Assembly (NCBI GenBank): GCA_031553875.1
Contig: JAVBKU010000008.1
Coordinates: 62,001 to 126,000 of the forward strand
Length of the DNA stretch: 64,000 nt
Source of the DNA: JAVBKU01 sp031553875
GTDB lineage: Bacteria; Bacteroidota; Bacteroidia; Bacteroidales; Rikenellaceae
Direction of reading: 5' to 3'
The notes under the pieces are model-generated. The model did no database searches and had not been told where the DNA came from. It saw only the letters and a program-made list of their open reading frames with translations. This document shows, piece by piece, positions 26,692-35,543 of this stretch. Numbering within the stretch: the first letter of the stretch is position 1; each line of letters begins with the position of its first letter. The position numbers were made by a program, and so were the translations under genes.

Positions 26692-28212
26692 TTAATCATG
26701 TCCTAACCGCTTTAGGAATGTTATGATATTCTCGATCTCCTCATATTTGGTTGTATCCTCGATGAAGGTAGGGATAATCGCCCTAATATCAAAATACAAT
26801 TTCTTAGTCTTTTCCGATAACTTATCCTTGATGCCGAGGCAATCGACGGCTTGTGTCAGAGCCATCATATGTATAGCCATAACCTGGTAGCCGTTCTCGA
26901 TCACTTTGCGTGTGATCATGGCGGCGTTGGTCCCCATGCTAACGATATCCTGGTTGTCGTTATTGTTGGGGATACTGTGCACGTACATCGGGTTGGACAG
27001 CATCTGGCTCTCGGCTGTGGTAGAGGTGGCGGTGAACTGCGCGGCCTGAAGCCCGTAGTTCAGCCCCAGCACGCCCAGATTGACAAAGGGGGGCAAGACA
27101 CCGTTGATCTTGTCGTGGAACAGGTAATTTATCTGACGCTCCACGAGCATGGTCATCTTGGTCACGCCTATCTTGAGTTTGTCCATCTCGAACGACACGT
27201 AGTCTCCGTGAAAATTACCTCCGTGGTAGACATTCCCGCTCTCGGGATCAACGATAGGATTATCGTCGACCGAGTGGAATTCCTCCATTATCACCTTCTC
27301 GGCGTTGTCGATGGCCTCCAGCACCGGGCCCAGGACCTGGGGCGTGCAACGCAATGAGTAGTAGGGCTGTACCTTGTTGTTGAAGACGGCTTTGTTGTTG
27401 AGTTTCTCATCATAGAGGTAGGCCTCTCTCTTGCGTAACAGTTCGCTGGAGGAGGCGATCTCACGCATCATCCTGGCCACCTCGCTCTGCCCCTTATGGA
27501 GTTTGAGATCATTGAGTACTTCGGAGAGGAAATCGTCGTATGACGACACTATCTCGTTCACCATCACCGAGGCAAGGATCGCCCAGTCGAGTAGTTTTCG
27601 GGCGTATATGAGATTGACCATGCCCACTCCGGTCATCATGGCGGTGCCGTTGGTGAGCGATAATCCCTCCCTTATGTGCATCTTGAGGGGCGTAATGCCG
27701 CATTTGGCCATAGCTTGAGAGGAGGCCATGCGTTCGCCCTTGAAGAATACATCCCCTTCGCCGATAAGGGTGAGGGCTATGTGGGATAGTTGCACCAGAT
27801 CGCCGCTGGCGCCCACGCTTCCGTGTTCGGGAACGACAGGGGTAATGTCAAAATTCAGAAAGTCCGATAATATCTTCACCACGTCGGGGTGTACCGCCGA
27901 CTTACCCGCGAGGAAGGTTTGCAGGCGTGAGAGCATCGCGGCCCTCACGCACTCCCTGGGTATAGGGTTGCCGACCCCGCAGCTGTGAGAGCGGATGATG
28001 TTGTATTGCAGCTTGTGTAGGTCGCTGTCGTTAATTTTGTATTGAGCCATAGGGCCGAATCCCGTGTTCACTCCGTAGATTACCTTACCCTTGCGAAACT
28101 CGGATAGGAACAGGAACGACTCTTTCACCTTGGCGTACTGCGCTTCGGTGATATTTACGGGCGCTTCTCCCAGAATAATGTCTTTGGTCTTTTTCGTGGC
28201 AAGAATGGGCAT
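26692..28212 (-). CDS. aromatic amino acid ammonia-lyase, probably tyrosine ammonia-lyase
   Basis: 506 residues, HAL/PAL/TAL superfamily. The A135-S-G137 triplet forms the MIO cofactor, and the Tyr loop reads Y46-G-V-N-T-G-F-G. At the position where HutH has its conserved catalytic Glu (motif Q-E-D-H), this protein reads N-Q-D-I-V-S-M-G, with Gln as in PAL/TAL. The selectivity pair is S75-H76, which by itself is closer to HAL. No other histidine-degradation genes are near, while the aryl-acid ligase is in the same operon, so tyrosine to 4-coumarate is the likely reaction, supplying the starter. It is first in the operon, 18 nt after the predicted transcription start. Confidence 0.85.
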   Translation of the reverse strand: MPILATKKTKDIILGEAPVNITEAQYAKVKESFLFLSEFRKGKVIYGVNTGFGPMAQYKINDSDLHKLQYNIIRSHSCGVGNPIPRECVRAAMLSRLQTFLAGKSAVHPDVVKILSDFLNFDITPVVPEHGSVGASGDLVQLSHIALTLIGEGDVFFKGERMASSQAMAKCGITPLKMHIREGLSLTNGTAMMTGVGMVNLIYARKLLDWAILASVMVNEIVSSYDDFLSEVLNDLKLHKGQSEVARMMREIASSSELLRKREAYLYDEKLNNKAVFNNKVQPYYSLRCTPQVLGPVLEAIDNAEKVIMEEFHSVDDNPIVDPESGNVYHGGNFHGDYVSFEMDKLKIGVTKMTMLVERQINYLFHDKINGVLPPFVNLGVLGLNYGLQAAQFTATSTTAESQMLSNPMYVHSIPNNNDNQDIVSMGTNAAMITRKVIENGYQVMAIHMMALTQAVDCLGIKDKLSEKTKKLYFDIRAIIPTFIEDTTKYEEIENIITFLKRLGHD

Positions 28213-28236
28213 GGACGTTTATTTAAAAACAGGTTA

Positions 28237-28267
28237 CAAATATATCTGTTTTTTCAAATAACGACAA
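28237..28267 (-). promoter_or_regulatory. main promoter of the aryl polyene operon
   Basis: On the minus strand, TTG (28267-28265), a 20-bp spacer and TATATTTG (28244-28237), a full consensus match. The expected start is near 28230, giving an 18-nt leader. No other consensus promoter was noticed in the tightly packed genes downstream, so it may drive the whole run to 4654. Confidence 0.75.
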
Positions 28268-28365
28268 CACAATGAGGAGGTAATATCTCATATTAGCTGT
28301 TTGTTGAAAGGGTGTAGTTTGTGTACAGTGGTCGAACTTCGGCTTCGCGCGCGCCCGGGTGTGAG

Positions 28366-28383
28366 CGTGTTAAGCGCTACACG
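28366..28383. promoter_or_regulatory. inverted repeat, possible TetR operator
   Basis: CGTGT (28366-28370) and ACACG (28379-28383) form an inverted repeat with 8 bp between, midway between the two divergent promoters. Size and place suit a TetR-family operator. A second pair, ACGTAC (28382-28387) and GTACGT, begins beside it and is followed by a T run. The assignment is a guess from position and symmetry. Confidence 0.25.
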
Positions 28384-28468
28384 TACGGGATCAAGGGGTG
28401 TGTGGTACGTTTTTTGGGTTGAAAATAAGCCCGATACTATCGCTGTGGAAATATTTTTTGAAAAAGAT

Positions 28469-28498
28469 TTGGAAGTTAGAAGTTTATCCATACATTTG
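28469..28498 (+). promoter_or_regulatory. promoter of the TetR-ABC exporter operon
   Basis: TTG (28469-28471), a 19-bp spacer and TACATTTG (28491-28498), a full Bacteroidota consensus. Transcription would start near 28505, 30 nt before the TetR start codon. It is divergent from the aryl polyene promoter, with ~225 bp between the two promoters. Confidence 0.75.
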
Positions 28499-28534
28499 CA
28501 TTAACAATTCTGTTAGTCAGATTTGTTTAACAAT

Positions 28535-29194
28535 ATGGAAAGCATAACGAACGCTACGGAAAAACACGAGGAACAACCCCAGGAACCCACCCGCGAACAG
28601 GCCATCCTGGCCGCAGCCGAGCGGGAATTCCTTACCAAGGGTTTCGACGGCGCACGTACCACCACTATAGCGGCGGCGGCGGGTGTGACCCATGCCATGC
28701 TCCACTACTATTTCCGCACCAAGGAGAATATATTCGACCGTATCCTCGATGAAAAAATAGCACTGATGGGCCAATCCGTGCTCGAAGTGTTGGGTCGCCC
28801 CGACCTGCCTCTCCTGGAGAGGTTGAGAGAGGGTATGTCCCGTCATTTCGATTTCGTTGCTGCCAATTCCGATCTGCCCAGGTTTATAGTCAACGAGGTG
28901 ACTTCCAAGCCCGAGCGCTATGAGGCTATGCGCAGGCGTGTGGAGCCGATCATGAATGCTATGGTGAATAACTTTCAGCAGGAGATCGACAATGCTGCCG
29001 AACGTGGCGAGATCGAACGCGTGGACATACGTCACCTGATGCTCGATATGCTCTCGCTCAATATCTTTCCTTTCATAGCTTACCCAGTTGTCCGTCCTCT
29101 GATAGGGGAACTGGCCAGCGACCGGGAGGCTTTCTGCGAACAACGCAAGCGGGAAAACATAGAAGTCATAATGCGCCGAATCAAAAAATCCTGA
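28535..29194 (+). CDS. TetR/AcrR family regulator
   Basis: About 219 residues from the ATG at 28535 (a TTG at 28523 is in frame but less likely). The N-terminal helix-turn-helix (residues ~20-65) shows F-D-G-A-R-T-T-T-I-A-A-A-A-G-V-T and H-Y-Y-F-R-T-K-E-N-I-F, as in TetR proteins. The C-terminal ligand domain matches the CecR/YbhH type (TetR_C-like). It is the first gene of the exporter operon and divergent from the aryl polyene operon, so it may control both. The ligand could be an aryl acid or a polyene intermediate, which is inference. Confidence 0.9.
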   Translation: MESITNATEKHEEQPQEPTREQAILAAAEREFLTKGFDGARTTTIAAAAGVTHAMLHYYFRTKENIFDRILDEKIALMGQSVLEVLGRPDLPLLERLREGMSRHFDFVAANSDLPRFIVNEVTSKPERYEAMRRRVEPIMNAMVNNFQQEIDNAAERGEIERVDIRHLMLDMLSLNIFPFIAYPVVRPLIGELASDREAFCEQRKRENIEVIMRRIKKS

Positions 29195-29197
29195 ACC

Positions 29198-30469
29198 ATG
29201 AAAAAGATAATCCTCCTTTGCTGTTGCCTCGCCGCCACTTTCGGTGCGCGCGCCCAGCTCACCCTCGACGAGTGCCGCAGCCTGGCGCGCGACCACTACC
29301 CCGAGATACGGCAGTACGACCTGATCCGCCAGACCACTGACTACACCCTCTCCAACGCCCGCCGCAGCTACCTGCCGCAGTTCCAGCTTTCGGCGCAGGC
29401 CACATGGCAGACCGAGGTGCCCAACTTCCCCGGGGAGCTGGCGAGCATGCTGGGGATCGATATGCCAGGGTTGAAAAAAGACCAATATAAGATAGCCCTC
29501 GACCTCAACCAGACCATCTGGGACGGGGGCAAGAGCCGCGCCGACGTGCGAATAGCCCAGGCCGAGTCCGACGAGTCTAATCGCTCGGTGGACGTAGACC
29601 TCTACGCCCTCGACAGCCGTATCGACGACCTGTTCTTCGGTATTCTGTTGTTTGAGGAACGCATATCGCAGACAGAACTCACCATTGATCTCTTGCGTAG
29701 TAATCTGGACAAGTTGCGCTCTATGGTGCGCAACGGAGTGGCGATGCAGACCGACGCCGACGCCGTGGAGGCCGAGCTCCTGACTGTGGGCCAACAGCTC
29801 ACCGAGGTGAAGACCGCCCTCAACAGCTACCGCCTTATGCTCTCGATATTCATTGGTAAAGAGCTCGGCGCCGAGAAGCTGCAGCGCCCCGAGGCCACGA
29901 TGCCGCTCGATATGGAGTCCAATCGTCCCGAGTTGGCGCTTTTCGATGCCCGCAAGACCACGCTCGGAGTGAGGGAATCGATGGTCAAGTCCTCCACCAA
30001 ACCCTCGTTCGGAGCCTTCGCGCAGGGATATTACGGCTACCCCGGATACAACTTCCTGAAGGATATGATGTCGACCTCCTGGTCGTGGAATGCTATCGTG
30101 GGAGTCAAGGCCTCGTGGAATATCGGGGGCTACTACACACGCAAGAATTCGCTCAGCAAATTGCGTACGGCAGGGCAGCAGGTCGACGTGCAGAGGGATA
30201 TTTTCCTCTTCAATACCCGCCTGCAATCTACCCAGGAACAAGGTGAGATAGTGCGCATAAAGAAGGCCATTGCCGATGACGACCGCATCGTGGCCCTGCG
30301 CCGCTCGGTGCGCGAAGCTGCCGAATCGAAGCTGCGCAACGGGGTGATCGACACTAACGACCTACTTTCCAAGATCACCGAAGAGCGCACGGCCTCCACG
30401 GCCCGCAGCGCCCGTGAGATAGAACTCCTTAAAGCCATATATGAATTAAAACATACCATAAACCGATGA
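29198..30469 (+). CDS. TolC-family outer-membrane efflux protein
   Basis: 423 residues with a signal peptide ending A-R-A-Q. It has the duplicated OEP layout of long coiled-coil helices (e.g. E-S-D-E-S-N-R, I-D-D-L-F-F-G-I-L-L-F-E-E-R) and the L-D-L-N-Q-T-I-W-D-G-G motif common in Bacteroidota TolC proteins. It forms the outer-membrane channel of the export system encoded downstream. It starts 3 bp after the TetR stop and overlaps the HlyD gene by 4 bp. Confidence 0.9.
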   Translation: MKKIILLCCCLAATFGARAQLTLDECRSLARDHYPEIRQYDLIRQTTDYTLSNARRSYLPQFQLSAQATWQTEVPNFPGELASMLGIDMPGLKKDQYKIALDLNQTIWDGGKSRADVRIAQAESDESNRSVDVDLYALDSRIDDLFFGILLFEERISQTELTIDLLRSNLDKLRSMVRNGVAMQTDADAVEAELLTVGQQLTEVKTALNSYRLMLSIFIGKELGAEKLQRPEATMPLDMESNRPELALFDARKTTLGVRESMVKSSTKPSFGAFAQGYYGYPGYNFLKDMMSTSWSWNAIVGVKASWNIGGYYTRKNSLSKLRTAGQQVDVQRDIFLFNTRLQSTQEQGEIVRIKKAIADDDRIVALRRSVREAAESKLRNGVIDTNDLLSKITEERTASTARSAREIELLKAIYELKHTINR

Positions 30470-31350
30470 AACGAATCTTAATTTGCGCTGCGGTACTGTT
30501 AACAGCCTGCGGCAGGAGTGGCGATTTCGACGCCACGGGGACATTCGAAGCCACCGAAGTGATAGTTTCGGCCGAAGCCGCCGGACGTATCCTCTACTTC
30601 AACGTCGAGGAGGGCGATCTGCTTTCCGCCGGAGTGCAGGTGGGGGCTATCGATACCGTGCAGCTCTATCTTCAGAAATTGCAGTTGGAGCGCAGCGCCG
30701 CCGCCGTGCGTTCGGGCCGCCCCGATATCTCCAAGCAGGTCGCATCCCTGCGCGAACAGCTGGCTAAGCAGCAGACCGAACGCCGCAGGATAGAGAACCT
30801 GCTCAAGGACGGAGCCGCCACCACCAAACAACTGGACGATATCAACGCCACAATAAAAGTACTCCAGGGCGAGTTGGACGCCACGCTCTCCACCCTGCGC
30901 AACAACACCGAAAGCATCGACGAGAACGCGTCGTCGATCACCCTGCAGATAGCCCAGATCGAGGACCGCCTTAACAAGTGCCGCATATCTTCGCCCATCA
31001 CCGGCACGGTGCTGGCCAAGTATGCCGAGGCGGGTGAACTTGCATCCACCGGAAAGCCCCTGATGAAGGTAGCCGACATCGAAAATATCTACCTGCGCGC
31101 CTACTTTACCTCCGAACAATTGGCAAGCCTCAAGCTGGGCCAGGAGGCTGTGGTGACAGCTGACTTCGGTGGAGATCAGCGCATCGACTACCCCGGCCGC
31201 ATCACCTGGATATCCTCCGAGAGCGAGTTCACGCCCAAGACCATCCAGACCCGCGATACCCGTGCAAATCTTGTATACGCCGTTAAAGTGGCCGTGAAGA
31301 ACGACGGGCTTATCAAGGTGGGGATGTACGGAGAGGTAAAATTAAAGTAA
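30466..31350 (+). CDS. HlyD-family periplasmic adaptor lipoprotein
   Basis: 294 residues. Signal and lipobox L-L-T-A-C (Cys15) make it a lipoprotein. It has a biotinyl-lipoyl-like half (V-I-V-S-A-E-A-A-G-R-I and later I-S-S-P-I-T-G-T-V-L-A-K), with a coiled-coil hairpin (~residues 80-165) between them and a beta-barrel with A-Y-F-T-S-E-Q. This is the YbhG type. It links the ABC permeases to the TolC protein. Confidence 0.9.
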   Translation: MKRILICAAVLLTACGRSGDFDATGTFEATEVIVSAEAAGRILYFNVEEGDLLSAGVQVGAIDTVQLYLQKLQLERSAAAVRSGRPDISKQVASLREQLAKQQTERRRIENLLKDGAATTKQLDDINATIKVLQGELDATLSTLRNNTESIDENASSITLQIAQIEDRLNKCRISSPITGTVLAKYAEAGELASTGKPLMKVADIENIYLRAYFTSEQLASLKLGQEAVVTADFGGDQRIDYPGRITWISSESEFTPKTIQTRDTRANLVYAVKVAVKNDGLIKVGMYGEVKLK

Positions 31351-31367
31351 TACCACTGCCATAAACA

Positions 31368-32276
31368 ATGAACGCCATAGAGGTACATAATCTGACCAAG
31401 CGCTACGGCGAACTGACCGCCCTTGACGGGGTGTCCTTCGAGGTGGGAGGAGGGGAATTGTTCGGCCTTATCGGTCCCGACGGGGCGGGCAAGACCACGC
31501 TCTTCCGCCTGCTCACCACCCTGCTCAATCCGGACGAGGGGAGCGCCACGGTCGACGGCCTCGACATCGTACGCGACTACCAGGCCATACGTGAGAGGGT
31601 GGGGTATATGCCGGGCCGGTTCTCGCTATACGCCGATCTGTCGGTGGAGGAGAACCTCGAATTCTTCGCCGCGCTGTTCGGGGTGAAGGTGGCAGACAAC
31701 TACGACCTCATAGCTCCCATATACAGTCATATAGAGCCGTTTCGTACGCGCCGGGCGGGAAAACTTTCCGGGGGTATGAAGCAAAAACTGGCCCTCAGTT
31801 GCGCCCTGATCCACCGTCCGCGGGTGCTGTTCCTCGACGAGCCCACCACGGGGGTCGACCCCGTGTCCAGGAGCGAATTCTGGGACATGCTCTCGGTGCT
31901 AAAGAGCGAGGGAATATCCATACTCGTGTCCACTCCATACATGGACGAGGCCCTGCGCTGCGATCGCGTGGCCCTGTGCGACAAGGGCCGCCTGATGGAT
32001 ATCGACACTCCCTCGGGGGTGGTGCGCCGCTTCGATACGCCTATGTATGAGTTGAGGGGCGACGATATGTACCGCCTTCTTTTAGCCGCCCGCAAGTGGC
32101 CCGAAGTGGAGGAGTGCAACACCTTCGGGGCTTCGCACCACCTGATCCCCGCCCCGGGATTCGACCCTCAGGCATTTGTAGGGGGGATGGAGGCGCAGGG
32201 CTTCAAGGGTGTGGAGATACGGCCCGGGACACCCGGGATCGAGGATGTATTTATGAAATTGATGCGCAATGAATGA
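31368..32276 (+). CDS. ABC transporter ATPase (first of a pair)
   Basis: 302 residues. Walker A is G36-P-D-G-A-G-K-T-T44, with P-D in place of the usual P-N or A-N, as in the N-terminal half of YbhF. The signature is K-L-S-G-G-M-K-Q-K and Walker B is V-L-F-L-D-E-P-T-T-G-V-D-P. A C-terminal DrrA-type tail is present. It pairs with the ATPase encoded just downstream (8-bp overlap); in E. coli YbhF the two are one chain. Confidence 0.9.
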   Translation: MNAIEVHNLTKRYGELTALDGVSFEVGGGELFGLIGPDGAGKTTLFRLLTTLLNPDEGSATVDGLDIVRDYQAIRERVGYMPGRFSLYADLSVEENLEFFAALFGVKVADNYDLIAPIYSHIEPFRTRRAGKLSGGMKQKLALSCALIHRPRVLFLDEPTTGVDPVSRSEFWDMLSVLKSEGISILVSTPYMDEALRCDRVALCDKGRLMDIDTPSGVVRRFDTPMYELRGDDMYRLLLAARKWPEVEECNTFGASHHLIPAPGFDPQAFVGGMEAQGFKGVEIRPGTPGIEDVFMKLMRNE

Positions 32277-33012
32277 CAACATAATCATATCGGTCAAGGA
32301 ACTAAGCAAGGCCTTCGGCACGTTCATGGCCGTCGACCGCATAACCTTCGACGTGGCCAAAGGTGAGATATTCGGCTTCCTCGGGGCCAACGGCGCGGGT
32401 AAGACCACGGCCATGCGCATGCTCTGTGGCCTGAGCCGCCCCACTTCGGGCGAGGGTACCGTGGCCGGTTTCGATGTGACCAGGGAGGCTGAGCGCATAA
32501 AGCGCCACATAGGCTATATGAGCCAGCGTTTTTCGCTTTACGACGACCTTACCGTACGCGAAAATATACGCCTCTACGGAGGTATATACGGTCTCTCCAA
32601 TAAGGAGATAGCAACCCGTACCGACGCCATGCTCGACCGCCTGCACTTTGGGCGCGAGGCCGGTACGCTCGTGGGGTCCCTGCCGCTGGGATGGAAACAG
32701 AAGCTGGCATTCTCGGTAGCCATACTCCACAGGCCCGATATCGTTTTTCTCGACGAACCCACCGGAGGTGTCGACCCTGTGACCCGCCGCCAGTTCTGGG
32801 AAATGATATACGAGGCCGCCGCCGACGGCATCACCGTATTTGTAACTACGCACTATATGGATGAGGCTGAGTACTGTTCGAGAGTGTCGATCATGGTCGA
32901 CGGGCAGATAAAGGCCCTCGGAGCGCCGGCCGACCTCAAACGGGAGTTCTCGGCGCAGAGCATGGACGAGGTGTTCCGCTCACTCGCCCTCACCGCAAAA
33001 CGTTCTGAATAA
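32269..33012 (+). CDS. ABC transporter ATPase (second of a pair)
   Basis: 247 residues. Walker A is G39-A-N-G-A-G-K-T46 and Walker B is I-V-F-L-D-E-P-T-G-G-V-D-P. The signature motif is altered to L-P-L-G-W-K-Q-K instead of L-S-G-G-Q, a form known in this exporter group. With the first ATPase it should form an asymmetric heterodimer. The C-terminus (M-D-E-V-F-R-S-L) is typical of ABC-2 drug exporters. Confidence 0.9.
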   Translation: MNDNIIISVKELSKAFGTFMAVDRITFDVAKGEIFGFLGANGAGKTTAMRMLCGLSRPTSGEGTVAGFDVTREAERIKRHIGYMSQRFSLYDDLTVRENIRLYGGIYGLSNKEIATRTDAMLDRLHFGREAGTLVGSLPLGWKQKLAFSVAILHRPDIVFLDEPTGGVDPVTRRQFWEMIYEAAADGITVFVTTHYMDEAEYCSRVSIMVDGQIKALGAPADLKREFSAQSMDEVFRSLALTAKRSE

Positions 33013-33054
33013 TATTTTTGAAATCGTTTATACGAAGTTCACGTTAGAATAACT

Positions 33055-34173
33055 ATGACCACAGGATTCGTTTCATTCATACGCAAGGAGGCCCTGCACA
33101 TACTGCGCGACAAGCGGACGATGCTTATCGTGCTGATAATGCCGGTGATACAGCTTATCCTGTTCGGCTTCGCCATATCCACCGAGGTGAGGAATATCGA
33201 CGTGGCGGTGGTCGCGCCGCACCGCACCGAGGCTATACGCCAGGCCGTGGATAGGATGTCGGCCAACGAATACTTCACCTTCAAGGGCTACGTCGACCAG
33301 AGCGAAATAGACGACATGCTACGCAAGGGTAAGGCTGGCGTGGCCGTGGTCTTCGCCGATGATTTCGACCGCAGGATGGCCGCGGCGGCTACCGGCGGCC
33401 CCGATGCAGGTAATGCGATACAACTTGTTATCGACGCCTCCAATCCCAACGACGCGGCCTCGTTCTATGCCTATTTGCAGGGCGTGCTGCTCTCGGGAGA
33501 TGACACAGGGGTGGCCTCCGTCTCCCTCGCCGCCATGCCCGAGACGCGCCTGCTTTATAACCCCCGTATGGAGAGCGCGTACAATTTCGTGCCGGGGATC
33601 ATGGGTCTGATATTCATTATGATATGCGCGATGATGACCTCCGTGTCGATAGTGCGCGAGAAGGAAATGGGGACGATGGAGGTGCTGCTGGTGTCGCCCG
33701 TGAGGCCCGTGTGGATAGTGTTTGCCAAGATGATACCCTATTTCGTGCTCTCGTGCTTCAACCTGGTGACCATCCTGTTCCTGGCCCGCTACCTGTTGCA
33801 GGTGCCACTGTCGGGGAGTATCACGGGTCTGATCGGTATATCCCTGCTCTACCTTGCCCTCGCCCTCGCCCTCGGGCTTCTGATATCGACCATCGCCGAG
33901 CGGCAGGTGACGGCGATGTTAGTGTCGGGGATGGTGCTGATGCTGCCCCTGATAATGCTCTCGGGGATGATATTCCCCGTGGAGAATATGCCGGGAGTGT
34001 TGCAGGGGATATCTTGGATCATTCCCGCCCGGTGGTATATTGCCGCTGTACGTAAGCTGATGATAGAGGGCCTGCCGTTTGTGGCCGTAATAAAGGAGTT
34101 CGCGATACTCGTCCTGATGACGGTGGTCATTATGGTCGTGGCGCTCAAGAGCTTCAAGGATAAACTCGAATAA
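33055..34173 (+). CDS. ABC-2 type permease (YbhS/YhhJ-like)
   Basis: 372 residues. An N-terminal TM (~residues 22-40) is followed by a large extracytoplasmic domain (~45-170), then five TM helices; the last part holds the ABC-2 signature near V-L-L-V-S-P-V-R-P. It is one half of the membrane channel and is similar in layout to the next gene, with which it forms a heterodimer. It starts 42 bp after the ATPase stop, the widest gap in the exporter operon. Confidence 0.9.
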   Translation: MTTGFVSFIRKEALHILRDKRTMLIVLIMPVIQLILFGFAISTEVRNIDVAVVAPHRTEAIRQAVDRMSANEYFTFKGYVDQSEIDDMLRKGKAGVAVVFADDFDRRMAAAATGGPDAGNAIQLVIDASNPNDAASFYAYLQGVLLSGDDTGVASVSLAAMPETRLLYNPRMESAYNFVPGIMGLIFIMICAMMTSVSIVREKEMGTMEVLLVSPVRPVWIVFAKMIPYFVLSCFNLVTILFLARYLLQVPLSGSITGLIGISLLYLALALALGLLISTIAERQVTAMLVSGMVLMLPLIMLSGMIFPVENMPGVLQGISWIIPARWYIAAVRKLMIEGLPFVAVIKEFAILVLMTVVIMVVALKSFKDKLE

Positions 34174-34175
34174 CG

Positions 34176-35279
34176 ATGAGGACGCTTCGCTTTTTACTCG
34201 AAAAGGAGTTCCGGCAGTTCGTGCGCAACCCGTTCCTGCCGCGACTGGTGGTCATATTTCCTCTGGTGGTGATGCTCCTGATGCCCATGGTGATGACCAT
34301 GGACGTGAAACATATCGCCGTGACGGTGGTCGACCACGACCGCTCTGACGCCTCGCGCAGGCTGATAACCAAGGTACGCGCCTCGGACTACTTTACCCTC
34401 AAGGGCGTGTCGGACGATTATAATGCCTCGCTCCGGGCCATGGAGGCCGGTAATGCCGACGTGATAATAGAGATCCCCGACCGTTTCGAACGCGGCCTTA
34501 TGGAGGGTTCCCCTGAAAAGATCAGCATTGTGGCCAACGGTGTCGATGCCCTCAAGGGGAGCATCGGAAGCCAGTACATGACCCGCCTTATAGCCCAGAC
34601 CCTCTCCGAACTGAGTGCGGAACAAGGGCTGCAAGCCCAACCCGATGTGATGTCTTCGCGCAATCTATATAATCCCACGCTCGACTACCGTCGATTTATG
34701 ATACCGGCGCTGATGATAATGCTACTTGTCATTATCTGCGGATTTATGCCCGCGCTCAACCTGGTGAGTGAAAAGGAGATAGGCACGATAGAGCAGATAA
34801 ACGTAACCCCCGTGAGCCGCCTCACCTTCACCCTCGCCAAACTGATGCCATTCTGGATCATAGGCTTCGTGGTACTCACCATTGCGATGTTGGTTGCGTG
34901 GGCTATCTATGGGCTTACCCCGGCGGGAAATATAGGGGCCATATATCTGGCCGCGCTGCTGTTCATCCTTCCCATGTCGGGAATAGGGGTGATCGTGGCC
35001 AACTACTCCTCCACGATGCAGCAGACCATGTTCGTGATGTTCTTCTTCGTGATGATATTCGTGCTGATGAGCGGTCTCGTCACGCCCGTGTCGTCGATGC
35101 CTGCGTGGGCCGAGACCCTTACCAGGGTGATCCCGCCGCGCTATTTCGTAGATACCATGCGCTCCGTATACCTCAAGGGCAGTACTGTTGCCGACCTGTG
35201 GACCGGTTACGCCTCCCTCGCCGGATTCGCCCTGGTATTCAACACGGCTGCGGCGCTCAGCTACCGGAAGCGGGCGTAA
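34176..35279 (+). CDS. ABC-2 type permease (YbhR-like)
   Basis: 367 residues with the same layout as its upstream neighbour: TM1 ~24-42, a periplasmic domain, then TM helices from ~178 on, including the E-K-E-I-G-T-I-E-Q-I-N-V-T-P segment after the second TM. It is the second permease of the exporter and the last gene of the operon. With TetR, TolC, HlyD and two ATPases the set is a full tripartite exporter of small molecules or lipids. A link to the aryl polyene product is inferred from the shared control region only. Confidence 0.9.
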   Translation: MRTLRFLLEKEFRQFVRNPFLPRLVVIFPLVVMLLMPMVMTMDVKHIAVTVVDHDRSDASRRLITKVRASDYFTLKGVSDDYNASLRAMEAGNADVIIEIPDRFERGLMEGSPEKISIVANGVDALKGSIGSQYMTRLIAQTLSELSAEQGLQAQPDVMSSRNLYNPTLDYRRFMIPALMIMLLVIICGFMPALNLVSEKEIGTIEQINVTPVSRLTFTLAKLMPFWIIGFVVLTIAMLVAWAIYGLTPAGNIGAIYLAALLFILPMSGIGVIVANYSSTMQQTMFVMFFFVMIFVLMSGLVTPVSSMPAWAETLTRVIPPRYFVDTMRSVYLKGSTVADLWTGYASLAGFALVFNTAAALSYRKRA

Positions 35280-35326
35280 ATATACCATGACAGACGAGTA
35301 GACAGATACCCCGATATTTGTAACAG

Positions 35327-35366
35327 CATTCCCCGCAAATAGTTATATTAGCGGGGAATGTTATTT
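35327..35366 (+). terminator. terminator of the exporter operon
   Basis: CATTCCCCGC (35327-35336) pairs perfectly with GCGGGGAATG (35351-35360) around a 14-nt AT-rich loop, followed by TTATTT. Confidence 0.7.
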
Positions 35367-35427
35367 AATGGAAGGTTCGCTGGTTTATACTCTTTGAAAA
35401 TAGAGTCGGTTTATTCCGGAATTTGAT

Positions 35428-35435
35428 TATCTTTG
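35428..35435 (+). promoter_or_regulatory. -7 element for the AraC gene
   Basis: TATCTTTG fits TAnnTTTG, but no TTG is found at the right distance upstream. The symmetric TTCCGGAA lies just before it and could be a regulator site. The start codon is ~100 nt downstream. Confidence 0.35.
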
Positions 35436-35543
35436 GGAACATTTTAAGTGCCGGCGCAGGTTATTTTGGGGCCGGTACGTTATTTTACCGGCCGAGTGAG
35501 AGGCGGCCCCGCCGGGTTATGTGAAGTTTTTATCCTAAAGATA

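Noticed and set aside
26692..28212. Histidine ammonia-lyase for histidine use
   Set aside because: No hutU, hutI or ftcD genes nearby, Gln replaces the HAL Glu, and an aryl-acid ligase is in the same operon.
28517..30241. 574-codon minus-strand open frame opposite TetR and TolC genes
   Set aside because: A shadow frame in GC-rich DNA; the plus strand encodes clear TetR and TolC proteins with family motifs.
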